Below, piece by piece: positions 6,136 to 11,748 of a stretch of DNA of 15,747 nt (its first letter is position 1; each line of letters opens with the position of its first letter). The notes under the pieces are model-generated. The model did no database searches, was not told where the DNA came from, and worked only from the letters and a program-made list of their open reading frames with translations. The stretch is from Prevotellamassilia sp. (GTDB lineage Bacteria; Bacteroidota; Bacteroidia; Bacteroidales; Bacteroidaceae), in NCBI GenBank assembly GCA_009775705.1, contig VSQE01000059.1, positions 1-15,747 on the forward strand, written 5' to 3'. A program made the translations under genes and the position numbers.

Positions 6136-8212
6136 CCAGTTCGCGGGCTTCCATACGTGCCGGTTTACCTGTTTCCGTGACGGGTAAACCGGCCGTTTTT
6201 ATGTAATGTCGGGGCCTTTCGTATTTTGAAAGCAGACATACGCATAGTTTCTCGATTTCACTTTGGTTCACATCCGGTGTAGCTTTGTAGAGAAGGGTGA
6301 CGGCTTCGCCGAATTTCGGGTCCGGAACAGCGGTGATCATATAAGGGCAGGGGAGTGTCTCCAGTTTTCTTTCTACTTCTTCCGTCTGTATTTTTATTCC
6401 TCCGCTACAGATGATATTGTCCTTTCTTCCCAGAATGCGGAAACTGCCGTCCGGCCTGATCTCGGCAATGTCGTTTGTCGTAAGAGGGTGCGGGCACAGC
6501 ATCGGTGCGTTGATGACGAGACAGCCCTCGTGCGAAAGGCTGACGGCAATGCCTTTGAAAGGAGCATAGGCCTCGGACCGGTCTTTGCCGTTCAGCCGAC
6601 GCAGGGCGATGTGTGACAGGGTTTCGGTCATGCCATATGTGCTCCATACTTCGTTGGGAAAATCCTGTAAAAGAAGTTCGAGGTCTTTGTTTACAGCTCC
6701 TCCTCCAATAATAAGATGTCTTACTTTTTTCAGAAGAAACCTCTCGCGCGGGACTTTTAGGGTTTCGTAGACCTGCATAGGAGTCATGGCTACGAAGTCG
6801 GGCGCGTAATGCAGTTTCTTGAACGGATGGGAGGAAGGGGCTATCGCCTGTAATTTCAGCTTGCGGACGAGCGAACGTACCACCATCATTTTCCCGGCAA
6901 TAAAGTCCAGAGGCATGCAAAGAAGAGCCGTGTCCCCTTCTTTGAGGTGCAGGAAATCGCATGTCATTTCCGCGCTGGTTTTCATGCTGCTTTTTTTCAC
7001 GGTGAGTTTCTTGGGAGTTCCGGTAGACCCCGACGTCTGTACTTCCATCATCTCCTCACGGCTGTTCCATGCCGTGACGAAAGTGTGCAGCTGCGACTTG
7101 AATTTCCGCTCCCGTGTGTGTGCCGCCCAAAGACAGTCTCCCTCAATTTGCAGATCCGTGTCCTTGAAATTGTCGGTGAACAGCTGTCCCGTTCCCAGAC
7201 CCTGCGGCATGGCGGTATGCAGGTCGTTGATCTTGGAGGAAGCCCATTGGGCAATGGCGTTCAGGCCGACGTTGGTTTCAAGAGCACTGGTAATCCAGTA
7301 GCCGATACCGCGTTGGCGGGCTTCTTCCATCCATTCTTCGGCTCCCGCCATGCCCCCGTGCAGTGTGGGTTTCAATATGATGAACTGGGGGCGGATTGTA
7401 TCTAACAGTCTTTGTTTCTCATCCGGATCGTTTATGCCTATCAGTTCTTCGTCGAGGGCGATCGGCAACGGCGACATTCTGCAAAGTCCGGCCATTTCGT
7501 TCCATTGCCCGGCCCGGATGGGCTGTTCGATGCTGTGGATGTCAAATTGCGCCAGCACTTCTAATTTGTGCAGGGCTTCCTGCACAGGGAATGCTCCGTT
7601 CGCGTCCACTCTCAGTTCCACATCCGTTTTGCCGAATCTGTTGCGCAGTTTCCGTAGCAGGTTGATTTCACTTTCAAAGTCAATGGCTCCGATTTTGATT
7701 TTGATACACCGGAATCCGGCTTCTAATTTCTCTTCCATGCGCCGGCACATCTCTTCATAGCTTCCCATCCATACCAGTCCGTTAATGGGTATTCCGGCTT
7801 CGCCCCGTGTGAAAGGGGTGTCGAACAGTTGCCTGTAGTCGTGTTTTGCCAGAGAGGCCCGTGCGGACAGAACTGCGCTTTCCAGCCCGAACAGCATGGA
7901 CGGGTAGCGGAGTAGGCTTTTATAGTTCATTCGTCCGCTTTTTCCGATGTCCCGGCAAATGGCTTTGAGCCGTTCTTCATAGTCCGGCAGGGCATCGCAG
8001 CTGAGGTCGTGCAGAGGGGCGCATTCGCCCAGTCCCAGCAGCGGTAGGTTCCGGTCTGAGGAAGTCAGGACGATGTACCATACTTTGCGCAGCAGATAGA
8101 CACCGCGCGAAGTTCCGGCAGGTTGTTTGAATTTGAACGTGCGGGAAACCACTTTTATTTTCAGGGCGGTTCCGAATTCCTTGAAGAGGTCAATACTGTC
8201 AGGTCGCATCAT
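6074..8212 (-). CDS. menC-menE: Fused o-succinylbenzoate synthase / o-succinylbenzoate-CoA ligase (MenC-MenE)
   Basis: One uninterrupted 712-residue frame carries two consecutive menaquinone enzymes. Residues about 18-355 are the enolase-superfamily MenC: FKQPAGTSRG near the start, the KxK pair K171/K173 (KIKIG), metal ligands D203 (VDANG), E229 (IEQP) and D254 (ALDEE), and K281 (ILKP). Residues about 385-712 are a short MenE acyl-CoA synthetase of the kind seen in Bacteroidota: P-loop TSGSTGTPKK (393-402), YGMTE (526-530), GRKD (595-598) and the adenylation lysine K683 (ETGKPAR). MenC dehydrates SHCHC to o-succinylbenzoate and MenE activates it with CoA. No methionine lies between residue 335 and M388/M389, so a separate MenE start is unlikely. 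The N-terminus (ATG 8212 or adjacent ATG 8209) is about 17 residues longer than needed. Confidence 0.93.
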   Translation of the reverse strand: MMRPDSIDLFKEFGTALKIKVVSRTFKFKQPAGTSRGVYLLRKVWYIVLTSSDRNLPLLGLGECAPLHDLSCDALPDYEERLKAICRDIGKSGRMNYKSLLRYPSMLFGLESAVLSARASLAKHDYRQLFDTPFTRGEAGIPINGLVWMGSYEEMCRRMEEKLEAGFRCIKIKIGAIDFESEINLLRKLRNRFGKTDVELRVDANGAFPVQEALHKLEVLAQFDIHSIEQPIRAGQWNEMAGLCRMSPLPIALDEELIGINDPDEKQRLLDTIRPQFIILKPTLHGGMAGAEEWMEEARQRGIGYWITSALETNVGLNAIAQWASSKINDLHTAMPQGLGTGQLFTDNFKDTDLQIEGDCLWAAHTRERKFKSQLHTFVTAWNSREEMMEVQTSGSTGTPKKLTVKKSSMKTSAEMTCDFLHLKEGDTALLCMPLDFIAGKMMVVRSLVRKLKLQAIAPSSHPFKKLHYAPDFVAMTPMQVYETLKVPRERFLLKKVRHLIIGGGAVNKDLELLLQDFPNEVWSTYGMTETLSHIALRRLNGKDRSEAYAPFKGIAVSLSHEGCLVINAPMLCPHPLTTNDIAEIRPDGSFRILGRKDNIICSGGIKIQTEEVERKLETLPCPYMITAVPDPKFGEAVTLLYKATPDVNQSEIEKLCVCLLSKYERPRHYIKTAGLPVTETGKPARMEARELAIGLLKERALSCLCEDEPYC
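6159..6200 (+). terminator. Intrinsic terminator for the Spy-like gene, inside the antisense of menE
   Basis: An 11-bp perfect inverted repeat (GCCGGTTTACC at 6159-6169, complement at 6183-6193) with a 13-nt loop is followed by CG and TTTTT. It starts 24 nt past the plus-strand stop at 6135. On the other strand the same bases code for the MenE C-terminal region that includes the conserved TGKPAR lysine motif. Confidence 0.65.
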
Positions 8213-8249
8213 TGTTTCAGGACGAAAAATAACTTATGGTCAGGCACTG

Positions 8250-8257
8250 CAAAATTA
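8250..8257 (-). promoter_or_regulatory. Possible -7 element for menC-menE
   Basis: Read on the minus strand this is TAATTTTG, a match to TAnnTTTG, 37 bp upstream of the start codon at 8212. I see no convincing TTTG at the -33 distance, so it is a partial call. Confidence 0.4.
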
Positions 8258-8327
8258 GGAAAAACTCAGGTGAAAGCATGATGGCGAGAGATTTTTTGTT
8301 AAACTGGTGATTTTTCGCGGAAAAAAT

Positions 8328-8358
8328 TTTGGTGAAATGAAAATATCCACTACCTTTG
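8328..8358 (+). promoter_or_regulatory. Promoter for the ffs / tRNA-Thr unit
   Basis: TTTG (8328-8331) and TACCTTTG (8351-8358) are 19 bp apart, a full match to the Bacteroidota housekeeping promoter. Transcription should begin near 8364-8367, right at the 5' end of the folded RNA. Confidence 0.85.
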
Positions 8359-8365
8359 CAGCGCA

Positions 8366-8469
8366 ATACGGGTAGGTGCTGCACGGCCAGCTCCCTTCGA
8401 ATCCTCCAGGGCTTGACCGCAGCAAAGGTAGTTGGTTGTAGCGGCGCGATGCAGAGAGCTTACCCACCC
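8366..8469 (+). ncRNA. ffs: Small signal recognition particle RNA (4.5S-like SRP RNA)
   Basis: RNA of about 100 nt that, with Ffh, targets ribosomes making membrane and exported proteins. The ends pair (GGGTAGGT 8370-8377 with GCTTACCC 8458-8465), followed by CTGCA 8379-8383 with TGCAG 8450-8454 and an eight-pair helix 8385-8392 with 8430-8437. The apical part keeps the Ffh-binding internal loop: CAGG (8407-8410) opposite AGCA (8421-8424). It is capped by GC/GC pairs and UGAC (8414-8417) where most bacteria have GGAA. It aligns position by position with the common form CAGGGCCGGAAGGCAGCA, differing only in the cap. Exact ends are estimates. A full promoter precedes it and a tRNA begins directly after it. 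The opposite strand pairs slightly better in one short stem, but the promoter and the CAGG/AGCA loop favour plus. Confidence 0.87.
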
Positions 8470-8543
8470 GCCTCTTTAGCTCAGTTGGCCAGAGCACGTG
8501 ATTTGTAATCTCGGGGTCGTTGGTTCGAATCCGACAAGAGGCT
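8470..8543 (+). tRNA. tRNA-Thr, anticodon UGU
   Basis: A complete 74-nt cloverleaf: acceptor GCCTCTT with AAGAGGC (8536-8542) and U73, D stem GCTC/GAGC, anticodon loop TTTGTAA with anticodon TGT (reads ACA and relatives), and T arm GTTGG-TTCGAAT-CCGAC. CCA is not encoded. The anticodon stem CGTGA/TCTCG contains one U-U mismatch in its middle. The 5' end abuts the SRP RNA with no promoter between, and a terminator follows immediately. Confidence 0.97.
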
Positions 8544-8544
8544 C

Positions 8545-8588
8545 AAAAAAGATTTGCTTTCGAAATAAAGCAAATCTTTTTTTTGTTG
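8545..8588 (+). terminator. Intrinsic terminator of the ffs / tRNA-Thr unit
   Basis: A 16-bp perfect inverted repeat (8545-8560 with 8567-8582) around a 6-nt loop, with core GATTTGCTTT, ends in a run of eight T (8577-8584). It begins 2 nt after the tRNA. The A-run on the other side would also allow use from the minus strand. Confidence 0.92.
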
Positions 8589-8611
8589 CAGCAAAATCTG
8601 GAGGTTTCGGT

Positions 8612-8642
8612 TTTGTACTTCTTAGGTTTAGTGCTACCTTTG
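8612..8642 (+). promoter_or_regulatory. Promoter for the RluA-family gene
   Basis: TTTG (8612-8615) and TACCTTTG (8635-8642) are separated by 19 bp, a full consensus match. It lies directly after the tRNA terminator, with the start codon 33 nt downstream of the -7 box. Confidence 0.85.
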
Positions 8643-8674
8643 CATCTGTGTTTTTCAGATATAATTGATTCAAG

Positions 8675-9556
8675 ATGCAAAGAAACAACAGCCGCACCAC
8701 AGATTTTACAGTTCGTGAAACTGCGACACTGACGCCTTTTCTGATGAAGGCCTTCGACGGAATCAGCCGCAGCAAGATAAAAGCCATATTGGCCGGTTCC
8801 GGAGTGACGGTCAACAGGAAAGTCGTGAAACAGTTTGACTATACGCTTCGTCCCGGCGATGTCGTGACGGTTTCAAAGCATAAGTCTCGTGCCGTTCTCC
8901 GCAGCAGGTTCGTGCGGCTGGTGTATGAGGATGCCTGGATCGTTGTTGTGGAGAAGAGCGTAGGCATATTGTCGATGGCCTCTTCCCTTCATGCGTTGTG
9001 TGTGAAAAGCGTACTGGATGATTATTTCCGGAAGAGCGGCCAGAAGTGCACGGCACATGTGGTTCATCGTCTGGACCGCGATACTTCCGGGTTGCTGGTG
9101 TATGCCAAGACCATTGAGGCCGAGCAGATATTGGAGCACAACTGGCGCAACATTGTGACCGACCGGCGATATGTGGCATTGGTTTCGGGGCGGATGGAGC
9201 AGAAGGCCGGAACGGTACGCAGCTGGCTCAAGGACAACAAAGCCTATTATACTTATTCCTCTCCGACCGACAATGGCGGAAAGTTTGCCGTGACGCATTT
9301 TTCCACTCTTCAGGCTACGGATAGCTATTCACTGGTGGAATTGAAACTCGAGACCGGACGTAAGAATCAGATCCGCGTCCACATGCAGGATCTTGGACAT
9401 CCCGTTTGCGGAGATATTAAATACGGTAACGGAGATAATCCCGTGGGACGTTTGGCTTTACATGCTTTCCGGTTGAATTTCTATCATCCTGTCACGCGCG
9501 AGCCTCTGAGTTTTGAGACTCCTATGCCCAAACTTTTCACCGGCGTGTTCCGTTAG
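8675..9556 (+). CDS. RluA-family RNA pseudouridine synthase with S4 domain
   Basis: Cytoplasmic enzyme that converts specific uridines in rRNA or tRNA to pseudouridine. The 293-residue product has an S4 RNA-binding domain at about 17-67 (ISRSKIKAILAGSGVTVN...LRPGDVV). The RluA catalytic domain follows, with HRLDRDTSGLL (131-141), catalytic aspartate D134, the ETGRKNQIRVHM motif and the closing GHPVCGDIKYG. This matches RluC/RluD-like proteins, but the target uridine cannot be read from sequence, so no symbol is given. The start ATG 8675 sits about 26 nt from the inferred transcription start. The stop codon lies inside the loop of the terminator hairpin. A convergent gene ends 35 bp away. Confidence 0.93.
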   Translation: MQRNNSRTTDFTVRETATLTPFLMKAFDGISRSKIKAILAGSGVTVNRKVVKQFDYTLRPGDVVTVSKHKSRAVLRSRFVRLVYEDAWIVVVEKSVGILSMASSLHALCVKSVLDDYFRKSGQKCTAHVVHRLDRDTSGLLVYAKTIEAEQILEHNWRNIVTDRRYVALVSGRMEQKAGTVRSWLKDNKAYYTYSSPTDNGGKFAVTHFSTLQATDSYSLVELKLETGRKNQIRVHMQDLGHPVCGDIKYGNGDNPVGRLALHAFRLNFYHPVTREPLSFETPMPKLFTGVFR

Positions 9557-9569
9557 GGAACACGCTTTT
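9543..9569 (+). terminator. Terminator hairpin spanning the RluA-family stop codon
   Basis: GCGTGTTCC (9543-9551) and its exact complement (9557-9565) form a 9-bp stem with loop GTTAG, followed by TTTT. The TAG stop (9554-9556) is in the loop, so the left arm is the coding sequence for the final residues. The U-tract is short, which lowers confidence. Confidence 0.6.
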
Positions 9570-9590
9570 CAGCGGCGTGAAAAATTGGGG

Positions 9591-9851
9591 CTATCGTCTT
9601 CTTTTTTTGCTTCGGGACGGTATCAGGCGGCGGAATTGCCGAAATATTTTCCATCCCAGCATAACCCCGTCGTAGATGGCAAGGGCCTTTTCCGTCTGTG
9701 CCACCCAGGACTGTATTTTTGTTTCCGAGACAGGTGGTGCGAACAGGCCTTCCACGTCTTCTCTGATCTGCTTCTCCTGTTTTGTGGCTTCCTCAGCAAG
9801 GGTATCCCGCCGTGCATCGATTGCTTCCAATGTATATTTCTGCTTACTCAT
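9591..9851 (-). CDS. Small basic protein, 86 aa, YqjK-like in position
   Basis: I do not recognise a family. The N-terminal two-thirds is charged and probably helical (LEAIDARRDTLAEEATKQEKQIREDVEGLF). A short partly hydrophobic stretch follows (AIYDGVMLGWKIFRQF), and the end is strongly basic (SRSKKRRR), fitting a membrane-surface or nucleic-acid-binding tail. The start overlaps the stop of the upstream gene as ATGAGTAA, so the two are probably translated together. It is the last gene of a three-gene minus-strand set with the holin-superfamily and YtxH-like genes, similar in order to yqjD-yqjE-yqjK of enterobacteria. That comparison rests on layout, not sequence. Confidence 0.75.
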   Translation of the reverse strand: MSKQKYTLEAIDARRDTLAEEATKQEKQIREDVEGLFAPPVSETKIQSWVAQTEKALAIYDGVMLGWKIFRQFRRLIPSRSKKRRR

Positions 9852-10224
9852 GGGTCGATGTATTTCTCTTTTTGCTGTTTAGGAAAAGGTTTCCGAGAAA
9901 ATTGGCCACCGGGTTGATGATGAGACGTCGGCGGTTCATGTATACAAGGATGCCGATGACAATGTAGCAGCCGGTGACAACTGCGCATGCGCCGGTTGTC
10001 CCGCCCAAGACATCGGAAAGGGCGAAGACGGCAGTTGCCGAAAGCAGCAGCAGCACGATGGCTCCCAGAATGAAAAGAATGGTTCCGAGGATGAGGGAGG
10101 CCATCAGTACCGTCAGTTTGCTGACGAACTCGAATTTGACATATTCGGCCCGTAATTCGATATATTTGCGTATATCCGAGCAGATAAGTCTGATGGTTTC
10201 AATATTTTTGTCGGAAGAGAACAC
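9844..10224 (-). CDS. Phage-holin-superfamily (YqjE/DUF1469-like) membrane protein
   Basis: The 126-residue product has an N-terminal amphipathic helical part (ETIRLICSDIRKYIELRAEYVKFEF) and two long hydrophobic segments, about 39-68 and 77-96, ending in basic NRRR. This is the pattern of the Phage_holin_3_6/YqjE family, which are ordinary chromosomal inner-membrane proteins despite the name. No phage genes are near. The start is GTG at 10224; no in-frame ATG lies between it and the upstream in-frame stop. It overlaps the downstream 86-aa gene by 8 nt and lies 118 bp from the ytxH-like gene, with a large hairpin in the gap. Confidence 0.85.
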   Translation of the reverse strand: MFSSDKNIETIRLICSDIRKYIELRAEYVKFEFVSKLTVLMASLILGTILFILGAIVLLLLSATAVFALSDVLGGTTGACAVVTGCYIVIGILVYMNRRRLIINPVANFLGNLFLNSKKRNTSTHE

Positions 10225-10267
10225 TGAAATAGCCTGATTGTGGGGTGAGACGGATGAAAAAAGGAGT

Positions 10268-10324
10268 GGTTAACGGTCAATGCCCTTCTCCGAAGTCTGT
10301 CGGATGCACAACTGACCGTTAACC
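10268..10324 (-). repeat. Nested inverted repeat between ytxH-like and holin-like genes
   Basis: The outer 12-bp perfect stem is GGTTAACGGTCA (10268-10279) with its complement at 10313-10324. Inside it are TGC/GCA (10281-10283 with 10306-10308) and TCCGA/TCGGA (10289-10293 with 10300-10304). On the minus strand a T6 run begins 5 nt after the stem. It could end or thin out transcription after the ytxH-like gene; a pure terminator would normally have the T-run adjacent. Confidence 0.75.
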
Positions 10325-10342
10325 TTATTGTCCGGGTGAAAC

Positions 10343-10549
10343 TCAGTCAATGACGGGTTTCAGCTCATCGGCGATGTCGTCAACGAGTTCTTCCATCTCC
10401 TTGCGGTTTAATTTGATTCCGCGTTTACGAATGGCAGCTGCGATATGTGTACGGGTTTCCGTCCCTTTTTCCGGGGCAAAGAGAATTCCACATGCTGCGC
10501 CTACGGCTGCTCCGCCGAGGAATGCTGCTAAAATTGATAATCCTTTCAT
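10343..10549 (-). CDS. YtxH-domain protein
   Basis: Short protein of 68 residues: a glycine/alanine-rich hydrophobic helix (about 4-25, SILAAFLGGAAVGAACGILFAP) is followed immediately by EKGTETR and a charged helical tail. The helix, the FAPEKGxxTR junction and the length are diagnostic of YtxH-domain proteins. These are small membrane-anchored proteins linked to general stress response in several bacteria, with no known enzymatic role. It is the first gene of the minus-strand set. A -7-like element lies about 33 bp upstream. Confidence 0.9.
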   Translation of the reverse strand: MKGLSILAAFLGGAAVGAACGILFAPEKGTETRTHIAAAIRKRGIKLNRKEMEELVDDIADELKPVID

Positions 10550-10581
10550 AGTTCTGAATGTTTTGATGTTTATGAACGAGG

Positions 10582-10589
10582 CAAAAGTA
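10582..10589 (-). promoter_or_regulatory. Possible -7 element for the ytxH-like gene
   Basis: The minus strand reads TACTTTTG, matching TAnnTTTG, 33 bp upstream of the start at 10549. A TTTG on the minus strand (10618-10615) is 25 bp away, longer than the usual 19-21, so the -33 part is weak. Confidence 0.5.
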
Positions 10590-10706
10590 AGGATTTTCTT
10601 TTATTCGAGACATACAAAATCTTTCAATTTTTGCCTAAAATTCCAAATCTCTTTCCATTTAATGTAGTTTAACATGTTGCATCTCCGAAATAAAGATAAG
10701 GAATTG

Positions 10707-10714
10707 TAACTTTG
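10707..10714 (+). promoter_or_regulatory. Possible -7 element for the SPOR lipoprotein gene
   Basis: TAACTTTG matches TAnnTTTG. The -33 position has only a poor match (TCCG, 19 bp upstream). If used, it gives a leader of about 100 nt before ATG 10822, longer than other leaders in this window. Confidence 0.5.
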
Positions 10715-10821
10715 CTACCGAAACATGGAATAGTGTCATGTCGGTCCGTGAGGTTCGCGTATGCGTTCCGGCGGAAGGACTGCGGTAATAACAATTATAT
10801 AAAACATATATTTACAATATC

Positions 10822-11337
10822 ATGAAGAGACATCTATTTTTTGCAATGGGCCTTTGCTGTGCCGTGCTGCTGTCTTCTTGCAAATCGCAGGAGAGTGCCT
10901 ACCGCAAGGCTTATGAGCAGGCTCAGGAAAATGTGCAGAACAGCAATGAAAGCGAGCAGGTTGTGGCAGTTGTTCCGACACCGGCCGAAGAGACTGTGAA
11001 AGTTACTCAGGTAACAACGGATCCCGCGGCTTCGTCCGAGAAGGCCGATGTGCGTACCATAGACGGAGGTGTGACGGTGGTGAACGGTGACGTGCTCAAG
11101 GCATATAGTGTTGTAGTGGGCAGTTTTGTGACCCAGTCCAATGCAGAAGTCCTGATGAATACATTGCGTGGCAAGGGATATAATGCACGTGTCGTGAAGA
11201 CGAACGAGACTATCAACGGACGTACCGGGTGGTTCCGTGTGATCGCCGCTTCTTTTGATGACAAGTCCTCGGCCATAACCTCCCGTAGAGAGTTGGAGCC
11301 GACTTATGCCGGTGCTTGGTTGTTGTTTAACAAATAA
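10822..11337 (+). CDS. SPOR-domain lipoprotein
   Basis: The 171-residue product begins with a lipoprotein signal peptide (MKRHLFFAMGLCCAVLLSSC, lipobox LLSSC, lipidated Cys20). A low-complexity polar and acidic linker follows to about residue 90. A C-terminal SPOR domain (about 93-169) contains YSVVVGSFVTQSNAEVLMNTL, GYNARVV and GWFRVIAASF. SPOR domains bind peptidoglycan stripped of stem peptides at division sites, so the protein is probably attached to a membrane and reaches the septal wall; a division role is inferred from the family. It is transcribed alone. An 18-bp hairpin lies 39 nt past the stop. Confidence 0.9.
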   Translation: MKRHLFFAMGLCCAVLLSSCKSQESAYRKAYEQAQENVQNSNESEQVVAVVPTPAEETVKVTQVTTDPAASSEKADVRTIDGGVTVVNGDVLKAYSVVVGSFVTQSNAEVLMNTLRGKGYNARVVKTNETINGRTGWFRVIAASFDDKSSAITSRRELEPTYAGAWLLFNK

Positions 11338-11376
11338 CCCTCACACACTTGTCTGAGAACAGGTAGTTTTTTGTAA

Positions 11377-11419
11377 CATGAAGAAGGGGCAGCCAAAAAT
11401 CGGCTGCCCCTTCTTCATG
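11377..11419 (+). repeat. Perfect 18-bp hairpin after the SPOR gene
   Basis: CATGAAGAAGGGGCAGCC (11377-11394) and its exact complement (11402-11419) enclose a 7-nt loop. Neither side is followed by a U-tract in the transcript direction, so it is not a textbook terminator. It may still mark or protect the 3' end of the SPOR mRNA. Confidence 0.85.
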
Positions 11420-11591
11420 GGCTTGCAACGGATGTCGGAAAAGCGGATGTCGGGATGGTCCATACAAAAAACGTGCCAAACTGAAAAGGCCCGAAAGTGC
11501 CGGTTTGCAATTTCTTCTTTTTTAATAGTTTGAGATAAAGTTTAACTTTAAGATTTGGGGAAATTTGAACGGGAACGGACTTTTTTTTACA

Positions 11592-11644
11592 ACATAGTAT
11601 CTTTTTCGAAAAAGTTCCGACCTTTTTTAAAGAAGATCCTATGT
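11592..11644. repeat. Two-part imperfect hairpin in the gap
   Basis: ACATAG (11592-11597) pairs with CTATGT (11639-11644). After one mismatch, ATCTT pairs with AAGAT. An inner AAAAAG (11609-11614) pairs with CTTTTT (11622-11627). The strand in use, if any, is unknown. Confidence 0.55.
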
Positions 11645-11664
11645 ATTTTTCATGTTTAGCGCCG

Positions 11665-11691
11665 AAAAAAAGCCGCTAAATTGCGGCTTTT
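11665..11691 (-). terminator. Bidirectional-looking terminator downstream of aroE
   Basis: AAAAGCCGC (11668-11676) pairs with GCGGCTTTT (11683-11691) around a 6-nt loop. On the minus strand the stem is followed by seven T (complement of 11665-11671). It is 136 bp past the aroE stop codon and is the first good terminator for that operon. Confidence 0.75.
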
Positions 11692-11716
11692 CAGGGTACT
11701 TCTATTTTTGCTAACG

Positions 11717-11748
11717 CAAAGATACTACAAACGTGGGCGAAAAGCAAA
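11717..11748 (-). promoter_or_regulatory. Minus-strand consensus promoter without an obvious gene
   Basis: Read on the minus strand: TTTG at 11748-11745 and TATCTTTG at 11724-11717, with a 20-bp spacer. Transcription would start near 11711 and meet the hairpin at 11691-11665 after about 20 nt. Confidence 0.55.

Noticed and set aside
8366..8469. SRP RNA encoded on the minus strand instead
   Set aside because: One stem pairs slightly better on minus, but the promoter, the tRNA downstream and the CAGG/AGCA loop order all fit the plus strand.
9844..10224. Holin-superfamily gene as a sign of a prophage
   Set aside because: No endolysin, structural, integrase or attachment sequences are nearby, and this subfamily is common in ordinary chromosomes.
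10759..10791. Short open frame in the leader of the SPOR gene as a possible leader peptide
   Set aside because: It is very short, shows no amino-acid run suggesting attenuation, and no competing hairpins or terminator are visible.
11429..11452. Two copies of CGGATGTCGG as the seed of a repeat array
   Set aside because: Only two short copies exist with no further periodicity, so neither CRISPR nor an iteron array is supported.
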